Program-made: the position numbers and the translations under genes | Notes under the pieces: model-generated | Told to the model about the DNA's origin: nothing | What the model saw: the letters and a program-made list of their open reading frames with translations, nothing else | The model's database searches: none | Part shown: in pieces, positions 4,989-5,059 of the stretch | How the letters are laid out: the number at the start of each line of letters is the position of its first letter | Position numbering within the stretch: position 1 is the first letter of the stretch | Assembly: GCA_013203085.1 (NCBI GenBank) | Contig: JABMQX010000054.1 | Coordinates: 1-5,059 of the forward strand | Reading direction: 5' to 3' | Length of the DNA: 5,059 nt | Origin: a bacterium | GTDB lineage: Bacteria > Auribacterota > JABMQX01

Positions 4989-5059
4989 CGGGAGGCACGG
5001 ATCGCGGATCGGGGCCTGCATGGCGCTGTGGGAGGCGCTCGGCGGGGGGAAATGCGAGA

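Larger units (their letters stand above)
4530..5059. other. Gene-poor, purine- and repeat-rich region
   Basis: No convincing gene. The plus strand is rich in G and A (for example GAGCGAGGAGAAGAGGG around 4589). Open frames exist on both strands but have low-complexity Arg/Gly/Pro products and no binding sites. GGGATTC occurs four times (4629, 4673, 4748, 4949). The stretch holds an inverted repeat and three short tandem-repeat tracts, listed separately. It separates the minus-strand unit from whatever lies to the right. Confidence 0.7.

Overview
The window (5059 bases, roughly 55% GC by eye, bacterial gene style) carries two gene blocks that meet tail to tail, plus a long non-coding, repeat-rich right end. 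No gene identifies the organism. Three things together suggest an uncultured Gram-negative lineage such as the PVC group (Kiritimatiellota, Verrucomicrobia, Planctomycetes) or a similar phylum: a Tat-exported LPDTQ-type metallophosphoesterase, small lipoproteins, and tracts of short degenerate tandem repeats (ACGCAGAG-, GGATTTC- and ACAGGATGA-like). That placement is inference only.

Left block, plus strand (1-2370). The window opens inside the last 50 codons of what reads as methionyl-tRNA formyltransferase (fmt). Its stop lies 14 bases inside the next gene, a Tat-exported calcineurin-like metallophosphoesterase with its own good ribosome binding site. After a 111-129 base gap comes a complete FecCD/BtuC-type membrane permease of a metal-chelate or vitamin B12 ABC importer. 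Neither the ATPase nor the binding protein that usually accompany it is in the window.

Junction (2371-2525). Immediately behind the permease, on the minus strand, is a decayed C-terminal half of a HicB-like antitoxin. It is interrupted by one amber codon exactly where the family has the Gln of its QGKT-like motif.

Right block, minus strand (4522 down to 2526). A near-consensus sigma-70 promoter (TTGACA, 17 bases, TATGAT) is followed by a leader of about 140 bases. The leader holds a long hairpin with a T-rich tract behind it. Three genes then follow, each joined to the next by a four-base ATGA stop/start overlap: a 134-residue lipoprotein, a 143-residue lipoprotein, and a 330-residue papain-like (C1) cysteine peptidase with an intact Gln-Cys-His-Asn catalytic set and no signal peptide. 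The overlaps imply coordinated, probably translationally coupled production. This cassette is the part of the window most likely to be an undescribed system; its function cannot be read from the sequence.

Right end (about 4530-5059). I see no convincing gene. The stretch is purine-rich on the plus strand and contains a perfect 12-bp inverted repeat with matching 8-base direct repeats, and three families of short degenerate tandem repeats.
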